This document shows, one piece after another, positions 53,501 to 64,000 of a DNA stretch of 64,000 bases (positions are counted from its first letter, which is position 1; each line of letters begins with the position of its first letter). This DNA comes from Lampris incognitus (Eukaryota; Chordata; Actinopteri; Lampriformes; Lampridae). The stretch is from contig NC_079219.1 in the NCBI RefSeq assembly GCF_029633865.1, positions 56,650,489 to 56,714,488 of the forward strand, read 5' to 3'. The notes below the pieces were generated by a model. That model saw only the letters and a list, made by a program, of their open reading frames with translations, made no database searches and was not told the origin of the DNA. Position numbers and translations under genes: made by a program.

Positions 53501-56500
53501 ATGAACAGAAACTCAGGGTCACAGCCGGGTTCAGATGGGCGCCTATACAAGAAAGGACAGGGAGGAGGAGAGAGAAGAAAAGATTAATAAAAGTTCAAGT
53601 TCGGTCTCAGTTGCACAGCTACGCAGTGGTGGAAAATGTATTCTCCTCCTTTACTGAAGTTAAAGCAGCGACACAACAGTGCAAATATACTCAAATAACA
53701 GTAAAAGTTCTGCTTTCAAAATCTCACTTAAGTAAAAGTAATAAAGTATTAACTGTAAGAGTATCCACAGTAAAAATGCTCATTCTGAAAAATTGTCCCT
53801 TTCAGAGAGTTAAATTATAATCTGTCAGCAGTATTTTAACGATGTAACCAGTCTGACTACTTCATATACTGTTGGGTATTATAAACTCTTATCATCTAAT
53901 TTGCATATAAAACTTTATTCTGCAAAATAAGTAGTAATGAAGTAAAAAGCTCAACGTTTCTCGCTGAAATGTCATGGAGTAAAAATATGTCTCACAAAAT
54001 GGTAATACTCAAGTAAAGTGCCAGTACCTCAAAACTGTACTTAGGTATAGTACTTGAGTAAATGTACTTTATTACTTTCAGAATCAGAAACACTTTTGTC
54101 ATTTCCCCCAGCCCACAGCAGGGCAACACAAAGACAAAAACACACATTCAAAAACTACAAGAACTACAAGAGCACATATATCCAAAACAAACATATATAT
54201 CGAAACTAAAATAAATAAATAAATAAATCACTGTCCAGGAGAACGAAAACCAGCCAGGATGACTGTCGGAACTGCCGGTCTGCATGGGCTAGCAGTTAGC
54301 TTAGCCTGCCCCGCTTCCACGTCCTGTCAGACCGCCCTCGGCGTTTCCTCTTCGAGCGCAGCTCCAGGCAGGGCCATGGTCCTTGGGCCCACAGGACGCA
54401 GCAGACCAGCCGCCCTCAGCCGATCCAACTCCAGCTCTCCCAGCCAGACACCTTCGACACACCTCCCCAAGCTCCACACAATGACACTAAAAACACAGTC
54501 AAGGCCAGGTGAGGCCGCCGCCAGACCGCCCTCGGAGTTATCGGAAGTGCTGGTCTGCATGGGCTAGCAGTTAGCTTAGCCTGCCCCAGTTCCGCATCCT
54601 GTCAGACCACCCTCGGTGTTACCTCTTCGGGCACAGCTCCGGTCAGGGCCGTGGTCCCTGGGCCCACAGGACGCAGCAGACCCAGCTGTCCCAGCCATCA
54701 AACGAAGACAAACTTAGATGCAGACATGGACAAAGACACTGCATGGATGGTAGTGGGTGAGGCCGCCGCAAATGTGAATTCACACCACCATCTTCCCACA
54801 CCGGCACTGGGTGAGGCCGCTTGCAAACATGAATTTGCGCCGCCATCTTCCTACACCGGAAGCGGAAAAATCTCTAAAGAAAAATTTTCTGCTTACACTC
54901 TTAAAGCTTCCGCTTCCCCTCTCCGCAGCTAAGCCAGTAAGCACATACGAGAATTTGTCTGCATCTGCGTTTGTAAAAATACACAGTGGACACGAGCACA
55001 ATGTTTTAAAGTGGAACAGTCGAAGAATATCCAACATTTCCTGCAAAACGGCATCTACATACTGAAGATGAGTGAAGTGTTTTGCATATCTCATTAGCAA
55101 GTGTGCATAGAGTTAAGGAGTGATAGGTATCGCTCTGTACAAAGTGCACATTGATACCTATCGGTGCCACAATCCTTGAGATAAGATTGTGAAGAAGAGA
55201 GCGGTGGAACGGGAACCACCGAAGGCTGCAGTTGTGGTTTTGTATTGCTTGCTGTGATAAAGGTGTTTTGTGTAATATTTCAGCTTTCCTTTAGTGTAAT
55301 ACATGTCTGGTAGAAATCAGCAGGGGAATCTGAACAGCACTGTTTGAAACAAAGGCAAGTATATTTGCACAGCACATTTGATACACAAAAAGCAATTCAA
55401 AGTGCTTTACATGAGGCATGAGAAGACATTAAATAAGAAACGCAGAATTAGATAAGAAGAAATTTTTTAAAAAGGGAAAATAAAAGATAGAAATTCAGAG
55501 GAATGAAATAGCCAGAAGCGGTTTAACAAAACTCGTTCTACACATAACCTTTCCCCCGTGTACACACGTTCTCATTTTTACCAAATTTCCACATTCAGAA
55601 ACACAGGAGCCACGCCGGCCGAGCTGTTTTTCTTGTTGTTTGGCGCCCTGCCCCTGGCCTTGAACGCCGGCGTTGATTCAGGGTGAGTGTGGCTGCCACA
55701 TTTGGGCCACACTTGGGCCACATCTAGCCCACACAGTATCTGCTGTAACCCAAGTCAAGCCTGGCTCATTACATTTGGGCCATGTCTGGCCCGCACAACA
55801 CTTCCCGTAACAAGTCAGGCCCGGCTCATGACATTTAGGCCACATCCGGCCCACACAAAGGAATGTATGGGGACTCGTGATGCTGTCTCTCCTATGTGTA
55901 GGATGAGTTTTGTGACAGTTACAAGGAGCATCTCAGTTTCACGCCTCTCGTCCAACAGTAAGGCTTTGACCTCGAAATGTGCTGTAGGCCGAGGCCACCA
56001 TGTCTCCAAGTCCCGGGTAGCATTAGCAGGGTGATAAATATGGACGGTGCGTGGATGAGAGCACGCACATCAGCGAGTTACTGCAGTAGTGACATGTCCT
56101 TCGTACACTGTCATGAGCTGAGAGGGGATATAATGACCAATCTGTTTGGATGTATGTCAGGAATGACTGAATGAATTACTGGGTAACTGAATGATGCACT
56201 GACTGAATGAATGCATGAATCAGTGCACAAATGAATGGATGGATGGATGAATGAAAGGCTGAACAAACAAACAGGACATTTGATGGAAAAAGTGAATGGA
56301 GAAAAAAAAAGATGTGGGAATGTTGGCGGCCAGTGTGGCGATATTCACCTGTGATGCCCTTGGTGAGGTACATGGCGGACATCACCCCCACAGAGAAGGC
56401 CATGTTGACCGACAGATACTCGCCCTTTGTCTCTCGGCTGGTCTTGACCTGCGCTGCAGCCGAACAGCCGAAGACCTTCTCCCCAAACCCAGAGAGACAG

Positions 56501-59500
56501 ACAGAGAGACAGACAGACAGCACACATGAAGTTCTGGGAACAATCTGCAGCTCACATACTTGCATTTTAGTATCAAAGGTCATCTCACATGCACACGTAA
56601 ACATGGACACACACACACACACACTTCCAATCTTTACCAATAATTGATTACTTATTAGGCAAAAAGTAATTCATCAGTTCATCAGTGACAAACGCAATTA
56701 ATTAGCTCACACCCTAGAGCTCAGAGTTGATACTGAAACTATCCACATTGTATCTAAATGGCCCACTCACTAATCGCCCACATTATGACCTTGCAAGTCA
56801 ACACAACGATATGGCATGTTCTGCTGAACGCTTGTGGGCAATAAAGTGACACAATCGTGCGGCGTTATGGTAACGCCGTCACTAAATATTGACCTTTAAC
56901 CTCAATCCCGGCAGCAGTGATGGGTGTCCTGATTAATACCGACCAGTGGTGGGGTTACTCCCGGAGTCTGGAGGTTGTGTGACATCTCCAACCGGGGGTC
57001 CACGGACCCCTAGTGGTCCGTGGTGTAATTGCAAGGGGTCCGTGAAAATAAAATATCTTTAAAAAAAAGATCCTATGACATTTGTAGAAATAGGATTATT
57101 TTACTCAAATGTGACTGAGACCTTTATCTACCTGAACTATAAAGGGTAACAGGACTTTTTTCTCTAATTACATCTGTTTCACAAGTGTAATTTGTTGTAT
57201 TTTAATAAGAGATCTCGCTCCCGTTTGCATTGTTAAAAGTTACTGCATAAAAATTCTGTTGTGACATATATCTGAAAGTTACTGAATACATATTCTGTCT
57301 TGTTACATATATCTGAAAGTTACTGAATACATATTCTGTTTTGTTACATATATCTGAAAGTTACTGAATACATATTCTGTTTTGTTACATATATCTGAAA
57401 GTTACTGAATACATATTCTGTGTTGTTACATGTATCTGAAAGTTACTGAATACATATTCTGTTTTGTTACATATATCTGAAAGTTACTGAATACATATTC
57501 TGTTTTGTTACATATATCTGAAAGTTACTGCATAAGAATTCTGTTTTATTAACTATATCTAAGTTACAACTGAAAGCTCTTATTTTTGCCCCAAAGAGTG
57601 AATAAATGCTATAATGCAATTTAAAATGCAGTTTCTACTGTTTCTATCATATTGCAACCCCCCTCCCCCAAGATCAGGTGGAGGGGTCCTCAGGGTAGAT
57701 CAAAAATACGCAGGGGGGTCCAGGACCCCAAAAAGGTTGAGAACCACTGTGCTAGTGTTCATAAACTTTCAGTGACTCAACTCATCCACGGTCTGTTTAC
57801 TCGCCGCTCTGAGAAGGCGTTAGTGCGCAGGCGCGTTGCGTTACTGGGGTCCACCGGAAGAACGCTCTACTAAAAGGTTTCACCGCCAGCTACCGGCCTG
57901 GCGTGCGCACTACAGCGTTTTCTGTCGTTTTTTGCGGGTCCGTGTGCACGCGGATCGTACTCAAAACGACGTCGTCTGAGCGCGGAACTCTTTTTTTTGT
58001 TTTCAAACGCAAATGAAAAACTTTTCCGTTTTCTAGCAAGACCGTCGCCGTGTCAAACGTAGCATGGACTCTGAGCCGCCTTATTCCCAGCCCCCATGAC
58101 GCCTTGCGTGAATTGTGGGCGGTACTTCCGGCGCGTCCCGTCACCGAACCGGAACCGGCGTTTTCCATGGTAACGGTACGCTAACCGTCTTTCTTAGATC
58201 GATGAACTGTGCAGATTCTGCCCGTTATTCATTTCAGGATATAGTGGCGGCTCTTTATATTGTTATGTCCGTGTTGTGTCTTTTTCGTTGCAAAATTTAA
58301 ATTCGAACTGATGATTGAGTCAAATAAGAAAATAAAAATGATCCCCACTGGTTGACATTTCTGCAGACGCAACGTGAGATATCACAGAGTAACAGGTCAG
58401 GTGTGCTGGGACCTCATGAAAGACGGATCCAGTCAGTACAACGAATTTGACCCGACTACAAAAAAGCAGACAAACAAGTTCACACAATATTCATGACTAT
58501 AGAAAAAAAAGTTGGAAGACCTTCTATAATGAGCAGTAAATGTTTGGGCCAGCTTTAATCTCCTCAGTAAAAGCAAACAAACAAACTGGGCATCCGGGTA
58601 GTGTAGCGATCTATTCCGTTGCCTACCAACACAGGGACCGCCGGTTCGAATCCTTGTGTTATCTCCGGCTTGGTCAGGCGTCCCTACAGACACAATTGGT
58701 GATGTCTGCTGGTGGGAAGCCAGATGTGGGTATGTGTCCTGGTCGCTGCACTAGCGCCTCCTCTGGTCAGTTGGGGCGCCTGTTCGGGGGGAGGGGGGGC
58801 AGGGGTACGTGGTCCTCCCACGCGCTACGTCCCCCTGGTGAAACTCCTCACTGTCAGGTGAAAAGAAGCGGCTGGCGACTCCACATGTATCAGAGGAGCC
58901 ATGTGGTAGTCTGCAGCCCTCCCCGGCTCGGCAGCGGGGGGCGGAGCAGCGACCGGGACGACTCGGAAGAGTGGGGAAGCCAGATAGTAAAGAATCTTTG
59001 GCCCAAATACGGCCCACATCTGCAGGTATCCTACTGCCCACATTTGGCCTTGAATGACGGCGTTGACTCAGGGCGAGTGTGGCTGTCTCAACTCACCCTC
59101 AGGTCCGTTCTCTTATGGCCCGCATTTAGGTCACGTCTGGCCCACACAACATTAAATTTGGGCCACGTCTGGCCCACACGACACTTGCCGTAACCCAAGT
59201 CAGGCCCGGCTCATGACATCCGGGCCTCTTCTGGTCCACACTGCATGTGCCTTAACTAAAGTCAAGCCTAGCTCATTAAATTTGGGCCACATCTGGCCCA
59301 CATAGTATGTGCTGTAAGCCTGGTTCATTACATTTGGGGCATTTCTGGCCCACACAACACTTGCCGTAACCCAAGTCAGGCCCGGCTCATGACATCCGGG
59401 CCTCTTCTGGCCCACACAGCATGTGCCTTAACTAAAGTCAAGCCTAGCTCATTAAATTTGGGCCACATCTGGCCCGCATAGTATGTGCTGTAAGCCTGGT

Positions 59501-59947
59501 TCATTACATTTGGGGCATCTCTGGCCCACACAACACTTGCCGTAACCCAAGTCAGGCCCGGCTTATGACATTTGGGCCACGTCTGGCCCACACAACAGTT
59601 GCCAGTGCCGTAACTGAGCTGAAAGTACCAAAAGTGTCCCATATTAGGCCCAAATGTGTCTGCTATCTGGGAAGTTTGGGATAATTGGCCAAGTGCAATT
59701 GGGGAGAAAAGGGGGGGGGGACCCACAAGCCAAATTGTCCATGTTTAACCAAACATATTTGACTTCATTATGTCTGCATGCCACCCTGTTTGCATTGGTC
59801 AGTTTGTTAAAGACCCAACTTTTAACCATGCAAAAATAAATTCATAAGACCACATCCAACTCTTACCAGCACGACAAATGTCCCAAAGAACTCAGCCAGG
59901 CACTCCCGCAGCAGAGGATTCCTCAGCCTGAACTTCTGGTGTTTCAT
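50337..59947 (-). CDS. aqp10: aqp10, aquaglyceroporin (complete, 6 exons)
   Basis: Exons 59867-59947, 56349-56475, 53405-53542, 52855-52973, 52532-52749, 50337-50547 join to an intact 297-residue protein; mammalian AQP10 is about 300 residues and also has six exons. Both pore motifs are present: LNPA (Asn74) and INPARD (Asn206), with Arg209 of the selectivity filter and the following Asp210 that marks glycerol-conducting members. GPNETASIFATYP in loop C is typical of AQP10/3/7/9; its N-E-T is a possible glycosylation site. Known: aquaglyceroporins pass water, glycerol and urea through the plasma membrane. An in-frame TGA lies nine codons before the ATG, so the start is secure. The fish aqp10a versus aqp10b paralogue is not resolved. 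No frameshift or premature stop seen. Confidence 0.94.
50950..51245 (-). repeat. tRNA-derived SINE-like repeat
   Basis: On the minus strand begins TTTAGAGAAGCGGGCTTGTG with box-B-like CCGGTTTGATTCCTGG, then GCCCTTGAGCAAGGCACTCA, a segment typical of fish SINEs. In aqp10 intron 5. Confidence 0.6.
51246..51904. other. aqp10 intron 5, no recognised feature
   Basis: No repeat or exon recognised; short frames only. Confidence 0.5.
51905..51980 (+). mobile_element. RTE-type LINE 3' tail
   Basis: AAGAGATGGAAACGGATGAG, then GGCGACCCCTAACGGGAGCA, the same 3' end as the element at 26 kb. Confidence 0.8.
52090..52400 (-). pseudogene. LINE C-terminal fragment
   Basis: FLVRDTKGRGQ, then in another frame RQQKWLDHLHKAAVCRKAAA and HDPSHPLLSE, resembling the C-terminal part of LINE reverse transcriptases. 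Frameshifted. Confidence 0.5.
52532..52749 (-). CDS. aqp10: aqp10 coding exon 5 (second NPA)
   Basis: Residues 156-227 plus two bases, VVGTGMLMVSILGLGEQRNT through ANCGAAINPARDLGPRLF. Second NPA at 206-208 followed by Arg209-Asp210. Acceptor CATCAG, donor AC/GTATGT. Confidence 0.95.
52855..52973 (-). CDS. aqp10: aqp10 coding exon 4 (loop C)
   Basis: Residues 117-155, AIMDFSGGVLAVRGPNETAS then IFATYPSEYISLGRSFLDQ, the long extracellular loop C typical of aquaglyceroporins. Acceptor TCTCAG, donor CAG/GTCAGT. Confidence 0.94.
53095..53345. repeat. GAGGACC / TTAGGGTTA-type intronic repeat
   Basis: CTGTGAGGACCAATTTG, GGTCCTCACTTCTTTAAGGG, GGTTAGGGTAAGG and GGTCCCCACAAG, a degenerate repeat frequent in fish introns. 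Fragments also at 32800 and 37690-37870. Not a telomere. Confidence 0.6.
53405..53542 (-). CDS. aqp10: aqp10 coding exon 3 (first NPA)
   Basis: Residues 71-115 plus one base, AHLNPAVTLSFCSLGHVRWG onward into TM3. First NPA half-helix at 74-76. Acceptor TATAG, donor TATG/GTGTGT. Confidence 0.94.
53600..54080. other. aqp10 intron 2, no recognised feature
   Basis: AT-rich with repeated AAGTAAA/AGTAAAAG words; no exon. Confidence 0.5.
54082..54865 (+). repeat. Unnamed interspersed repeat, copy 2
   Basis: Parallels 11175-12000 closely over about 780 bases, including the internal duplication with GGGCTAGCAGTTAGCTTAGC. Confidence 0.7.
54870..55685. other. aqp10 intron 2, mostly unrecognised
   Basis: A fragment at 55355-55440 (AAAGCAATTCAAAGTGCTTT) resembles the 3' end of fish LINE-derived repeats. 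Otherwise nothing. Confidence 0.4.
55690..55862. repeat. GGGCC-rich repeat fragment
   Basis: TTTGGGCCACACTTGGGCCA and GTAACAAGTCAGGCCCGGC; same family as 58980-59670, without recognisable ends. Confidence 0.6.
56349..56475 (-). CDS. aqp10: aqp10 coding exon 2 (TM1-TM2)
   Basis: Residues 28-69 plus one base, VFGCSAAAQVKTSRETKGEY then LSVNMAFSVGVMSAMYLTKG. The acceptor GAGAAG is purine-rich at the end but follows a long TCTG pyrimidine run. Donor ACAG/GTGAAT. Confidence 0.93.
56983..57749. mobile_element. hAT-like element with internal 41-bp array, copy 2 (inverted)
   Basis: Reverse orientation relative to 46268-47240. One end is GGTTGAGAACCACTG; the other (GACATCTCCAACCGGGGG) is diverged. 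The array has about 7 units (57245-57545) against 12 in copy 1. In aqp10 intron 1. Confidence 0.85.
58587..58979 (+). repeat. SINE-A copy 16, left part
   Basis: Head GGGCATCCGGGTAGTGTAGC through GGAAGAGTGGGG, where the GGGCC-rich element is inserted; the tail resumes at 59672. Confidence 0.88.
58980..59670. mobile_element. GGGCC-rich element with CCAGATAG ends, copy 4
   Basis: Starts CCAGATAGTAAAG and ends TGCTATCTGG, with GAAG on both outer sides. Internal tandem units carry GGGCCACATCTGGCCCACA and GTAACCCAAGTCAGGCCCGG. No coding region. Confidence 0.75.
59671..59721 (+). repeat. SINE-A copy 16, right part
   Basis: GGGATAATTGGCCAAGTGCA and the poly-G end, completing the copy broken at 58979. 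Confidence 0.85.
59867..59947 (-). CDS. aqp10: aqp10 coding exon 1 (start)
   Basis: Residues 1-27, MKHQKFRLRNPLLRECLAEF then FGTFVVL: short basic N-terminus followed by the start of TM1. Donor CTG/GTAAGA. Confidence 0.92.
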
Positions 59948-60158
59948 CTTCTCCTCAAGCTGGTCAAAAACTCAGAGCCGCTTTTGTGTAACGTCAGACT
60001 TGGACCGCTGCCCTCTTAACTCTGCAGAAATGGTTGTCCGTCGTGGGACTCGATGCTCCTTTGCCTGGATTTCGTCTGAACGCTCGCCCGGGCCTCGGAT
60101 GTCTAGAAATCTCCTCGTTCATCCGCTCGCCCTTCTGTTCCTAAGCACACGCTGATCA

Positions 60159-60166
60159 TTTTATAG
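60159..60166 (-). promoter_or_regulatory. TATA-like box of aqp10
   Basis: CTATAAAA on the minus strand, about 212 bases before the aqp10 ATG; a start site 25-30 bases downstream would give a 5' UTR near 185 bases without an intron. Inferred from position only. Confidence 0.45.
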
Positions 60167-60169
60167 AGT

Positions 60170-62350
60170 TGGGTCGAACGGCAGGATTGGCCAATTCCAG
60201 AGAGCACAATGTACCTGGGCTCCTGGCCACTCAGATACTAAGAGACCATAAAGACAGATATTATGTGTCGACAGCGAAATTATGAGAGGGCCGCATAACA
60301 CCACCTCATTTCCATGAAGGGTGCTTTTTAATATCCTCACCCGTGGTTTACGACGTGAGATGGCCCAAGTGGTCCCCTACCTGATACCCGAGTCCATGTG
60401 CCAGGCCTGCAGGTGGTCCCATATAAAATAGACCTTCATGTCTGGAGGATCTGCATTCATCAACGCATCCAGGAGTGTATATAAGATTCCCCTTATCATT
60501 TATGCGAACAGACTTTGACCCTCGTAAATGCAAAGCCCCTGGTGCACACGAGAGGCGAGATGGTGCGAGCGTTTTATCTTTTGTTTACAATTAGCCCTTC
60601 ACTGTCCACAGAATCTCTGTGTGCGGTTAATCCGAGGTCATCAGACTAGCAAAATGTGTGTCCACCTAGTCGTGGGGCCACAGCAGCCATGCAGTTCCCA
60701 CCGACGCCTCGTTCGATGCCTAGTTGGAAAGAATGCCATGACGGCGTGATGCCTCCTTCCTCCTGATGGTGTTCTGGGGAGGGGAGGATGGCCGTGTACC
60801 TGAGCAGCAGAACCAGGACGGAGGGGGCTGAGGACGATGATGCCGTTTGTGCGTTTGTAAAAGTGTTAAGAGCTCGTTTAAAAGTAGATTTTTGCAACGT
60901 TAAAATGATGATCTGGAAAGCGTTGGCAGTGTGTGGTGTTGTGAGAATGTACTTTGCTGTGTTGTGGATGATGAGCTGGTCTTGGGGAGCATCCTGAGGT
61001 GATTTACACTCTGCCAGTCTGCCGTTACTGACCATGGTGGTCTGTGTGTTGTCGTTTTCTTGTGATTTTTATTAAAGTGTTGTTGAAAGTCTCTCTCTCG
61101 CACTCTCTCGCTCTCTCATTCTCTCTCGCTCTCCCCACCTCTCTCTCATCCACCCCCCCCCCCCCCCCGCAAAATGCACACTTTATTCTGCACGGTTCAC
61201 TTTGTGCAGCAGCACTCCTGCACCGTGCACACACACATTGACCATATTTCTTACAGCTCCATACCTCTGTACATACTGTTACACTCCCGTGTCTGCCCTT
61301 AACTTACACTTACTCTGGCACTTTGGTTTCAATTCAAGTTCATTTTTCTCGGGCCTGTATACACTGTGAAGTTTAGCTTCGTTTTAGTCCTTTTTTTTAA
61401 TCGATTTCAGCTTCAGATTTAATGTCGCAGGCCGGATGGTAAATATTGCCATTCTATATTTGATTTGTTCATCTTCAGATTTCTTTTTTAACACGTTTCA
61501 GTTTCATTTCAGGCATGGGCCACGCTGTGTTGTTGTGCATTTGACAAAGAAAACAACCTGAACCTGATTTTACGGCTGCAGCCGCCCATTTTCCCGATGG
61601 GGGATCCAATATAATCTATAATCTATAATCTAATCTGGTCTAATCTTTACATTGCGCCTCAGTTTTGATCTTAATGTTTCCAGATGCCGTCAACAGTTCG
61701 CTATACATTCATCCCAGCTGTATAAATTGGATAAGAACACCGAAACCTATGCAGAAAAACGGAACCAGAGGGAGCACAAAATACAAATAAACACGCTCCC
61801 GCCATATTGTGGACATTAAAGACGGGGGCCGGCTCCATGAGGTGTAGTTAGGGGGCTAATCTGCCGCGTCAGCGGGTGCTAATTACTGACATTGTCAGCA
61901 TGACCCGCTGATCAGCAGGGAAGCTGGGCAGAAGGTTCAAGGCCCCTCTGCCACACATGTGCGCGTGTGTCCGATGTCAGTAAACAGGATGCCGCCGCGG
62001 CCGCCCGAGTCAACTTTGGACCCCTAATGAATTACGTAACCACTACGATTACCAGGCATTACCGAATAGCCGTGCCATTGCTGATAAATGACTGGAGATG
62101 GAAGTGACTGGAGCCTGCAGCGTTCGTGGAGCTGGCGTCAGATAAGACACACGGTATAATCAGATCGGCACGTCGAGCAACGTCGTCAGCGGTCGTGTGT
62201 AGACACTCTGACATAACGTTCCCTCTACACGCTGCAAAAATCTGAGTTACAAGAGAAAAACTGATCACCGTCCCCCCACAACAGACCTTGAAATGGTGTC
62301 ATGGAGACTTTAAAGCCCAGACATCGCACGGCACGGCACGGCACGGCACA
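60170..62350. other. Upstream of aqp10, no gene recognised
   Basis: Contains a TCTC-rich run with poly-C (61085-61175) and a (GGCAC)n run at 62328-62350. No exon, RNA gene or repeat family could be supported. Confidence 0.5.
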
Positions 62351-62354
62351 CATT

Positions 62355-62585
62355 TCTGTCAGGTTGCAGACTCTGTGCTATGATAAGCCTTAAAACCTGA
62401 CTGAAATCTTTTCAAGACTGTGTTTGGGTTCAGGTCGGGCGAGAACTGACTGAGAACAGCCTTTTCGAGAACCTTTGACAGGAATGGAAGTTTAGAAATA
62501 GGTCTGTAGGCACAAGATGAGGTAGGGTCCAAGTTGGGGTTTTTTCGGGGGGGGGGGCTGGACCACTGCGTGCTTGAAACACAGG
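62355..62585 (-). pseudogene. LINE reverse transcriptase fragment
   Basis: NPNLDPTSSCAYRPISKLPF, LSKVLEKAVLSQFS and FQSGFKAYHSTESAT, conserved RT motifs of L2/CR1/Rex1-like LINEs. Cut at 62588 by SINE-A copy 17. Confidence 0.85.
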
Positions 62586-62587
62586 TT

Positions 62588-62812
62588 GGGGGCATCCGGG
62601 TGGCGTAGCGGTCTATTCTGTTGATCACCAGTTCGAATCCCCGTGTTACCTCCAGCTTGGTCGGGCGTCCCTACAGACAATTGGCCGTGTCTGCGGGTGG
62701 GAAGGCCGATGTGGGTATGTGTCCTGGTCGCTGCACTAGCGCCTCCTCTGGTCGGTCAGGGCACCTGTTCAGGGGGGAGGACTGGGGGGAATAGCGTGAT
62801 GCTCCCACGCAC
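62588..62812 (+). repeat. SINE-A copy 17 (3' truncated)
   Basis: Head GGGGCATCCGGGTGGCGTAG to GATGCTCCCACGCACTACG, where another LINE fragment begins. Confidence 0.88.
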
Positions 62813-62861
62813 TACGAGGTTGGAACGGTACCAGTGGCCAGGGAGCTGTGATGGAGAGGAT

Positions 62862-63180
62862 GCTGGGCCCGGCTATGTCACAAAGACATCCTTCGAGGGG
62901 GCAGTAGGGACAATGTCATTGGGGCAGGTTGTAGGTTTGCCAGCCCCGGGCGGCATTCCAGGCCGGGGGATCAGAGTGTGCACAGCGCAGCTGGTTGGTG
63001 TCTTGGCGGGTATTTTCGAGCTCTTCCTTCCCCTGTGTGTAGTCCCCTCCTGCTTTAAACCATCAGTCGTGGTGCCAGTGCCGGGGAACACGCTTGAATG
63101 ATTGGCGTCCCCGTGCTCTCACTCTCATAGTGAGTATAAATGCTTTGAGAAGCTTGTTAAGGCGCTAATCTGTAGCATGT
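62862..63180 (+). pseudogene. LINE reverse transcriptase fragment
   Basis: GRGIRVCTAQLVGVLAGIFE, VVPSCFKPSVVVPVPGN, then after frame loss KCFEKLVKA, matching the start of the RT domain in L2-like LINEs. Family distinct from the fragment at 62.4 kb. Confidence 0.7.
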
Positions 63181-63271
63181 TACCACCCAAATGCCCAAAT
63201 GTATTCAGATCTGCAGGAGTGTTGCTACCTGGCGTTCAGAGGTTCTCGTTGTATTTCTGACTAGGATGAGG

Positions 63272-63770
63272 CAGTGGGGGTTTTTGGGGGGGGGTGGGTT
63301 CCCCCCTTTTTCTCCCCAATTGTACTTGGCCAAGTACCCCACTCTTCTGAGTCGTCCCGGTTGCTGCTACACCCCCCTCTGCCGATCCAGGGAGGGCTGC
63401 AGACTACCACACGCCTCCTCCCGTACATGTGGAGTCGCCAGCCGCTTCTTTTCACCTGACAGTGAGGAGTTTCACCTGACAGTGAGGAGTTTCACCTGAC
63501 ACTGAGGAGTTTCACCGGGGGGGATGTAGCACGTGCGAGGATCACGCTATTCCCCCCAGTTCCCCCTCCCACTGAACAGGCGCCCCGACCGACCAGAGGA
63601 GGCGCTAGTGCAGCGACCAGGACACATACCCACACCTGGCTTCCCACCCGCACACACGGCCAATTGTGTCTGTAGGGACGCCCGACCAAGCCGGAGGTAA
63701 CGCGGGGATTCGAACCGGCGATCCCCGTGTTGGTAGGCAACGGAATAGACCGCCACGCCACCCGGACGCG
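63272..63770 (-). repeat. SINE-A copy 18 (full length, local triplication)
   Basis: Reverse, CTCCCCAATTGTACTTGGCC to GCCACCCGGACGC. The segment TTCACCTGACAGTGAGGAGT is present three times in tandem at 63451-63513. Confidence 0.9.
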
Positions 63771-64000
63771 GCAGCCTTGTAATCTGTCTCTTTCTGCTGG
63801 AAACCGGCTGCGTTGTTGTTTCAATTACAAATGCTGCGAGTGAAGTTAAGGTTTATTAAAAAGCTCGTTACATAAACTATATAAAAGCTCTGACACAACT
63901 TTCTATTCACAGTATATTACAGAATAAGTAACAATATTCTTTATGGCTCAAATATACCGGTACCAAATCCGTAGCTTTTAACCAGCCAAACTGTGAGTAT
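63771..64000. other. No recognised feature
   Basis: AT-rich right edge; nothing supported. Confidence 0.5.

Overview
The window looks like a piece of a teleost fish nuclear genome. Short coding exons are separated by introns with GT/AG borders, most of the rest is interspersed repeat, and CA and GA microsatellites, tRNA-derived SINEs, Tc1-like transposons, hAT-type elements, Penelope-like and RTE-like retroelements are frequent. No prokaryotic, viral or organellar gene was seen. All homology statements come from reading translations against remembered family features; no search or alignment was run.

Two host genes are supported, both on the minus strand. atp8b2 (a P4-ATPase phospholipid flippase) runs from its first coding exon at 30756-30864 down to the left edge. 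Twenty coding exons join without a frame break into about 735 residues, from the start Met through the actuator domain, TM1-TM4, the phosphorylated Asp, the nucleotide-binding domain and the start of the second half of the P domain; the remaining C-terminal part lies beyond base 1. aqp10 (an aquaglyceroporin) is complete in six exons, 59947 down to 50337, 297 residues, with both NPA motifs. In transcription order aqp10 precedes atp8b2 in the same orientation, which matches the mammalian AQP10-ATP8B2 order as I remember it and supports both names. A TATA-like box lies about 215 bases upstream of the aqp10 ATG; atp8b2 starts beside CpG-rich sequence.

The rest is mobile and repetitive DNA. Eighteen copies of one tRNA-derived SINE (called SINE-A here), most of them in atp8b2 introns, and several copies of a second (SINE-B) are scattered throughout. 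At 1.8-3.4 kb a SINE-B is split by a Tc1-like element that carries SINEs and a palindromic MITE. At 3.9-7.3 kb an old LINE is split by a Tc1-like transposon whose transposase has a single visible stop. At 12.0-14.9 kb there are a TIR element in a TA repeat and two minisatellites. At 28.85-30.48 kb there is a 1.6-kb purine tract. The 31-50 kb stretch between the genes contains a 143-base palindrome with an alternating purine-pyrimidine centre, a three-deep nest (LINE, Penelope-like element, THAP-coding TIR element), a 500-base palindrome, a hAT-like element with an internal 41-bp array, and a short family that combines GTAACCGAG-type ends with tRNA-like boxes. aqp10 introns hold a second copy of the hAT-like array element and a SINE-A split by a GGGCC-rich element.

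Nothing here is a clear new cellular system. The most interesting material is the nested mobile DNA, the compact unnamed element families and the palindrome near atp8b2.
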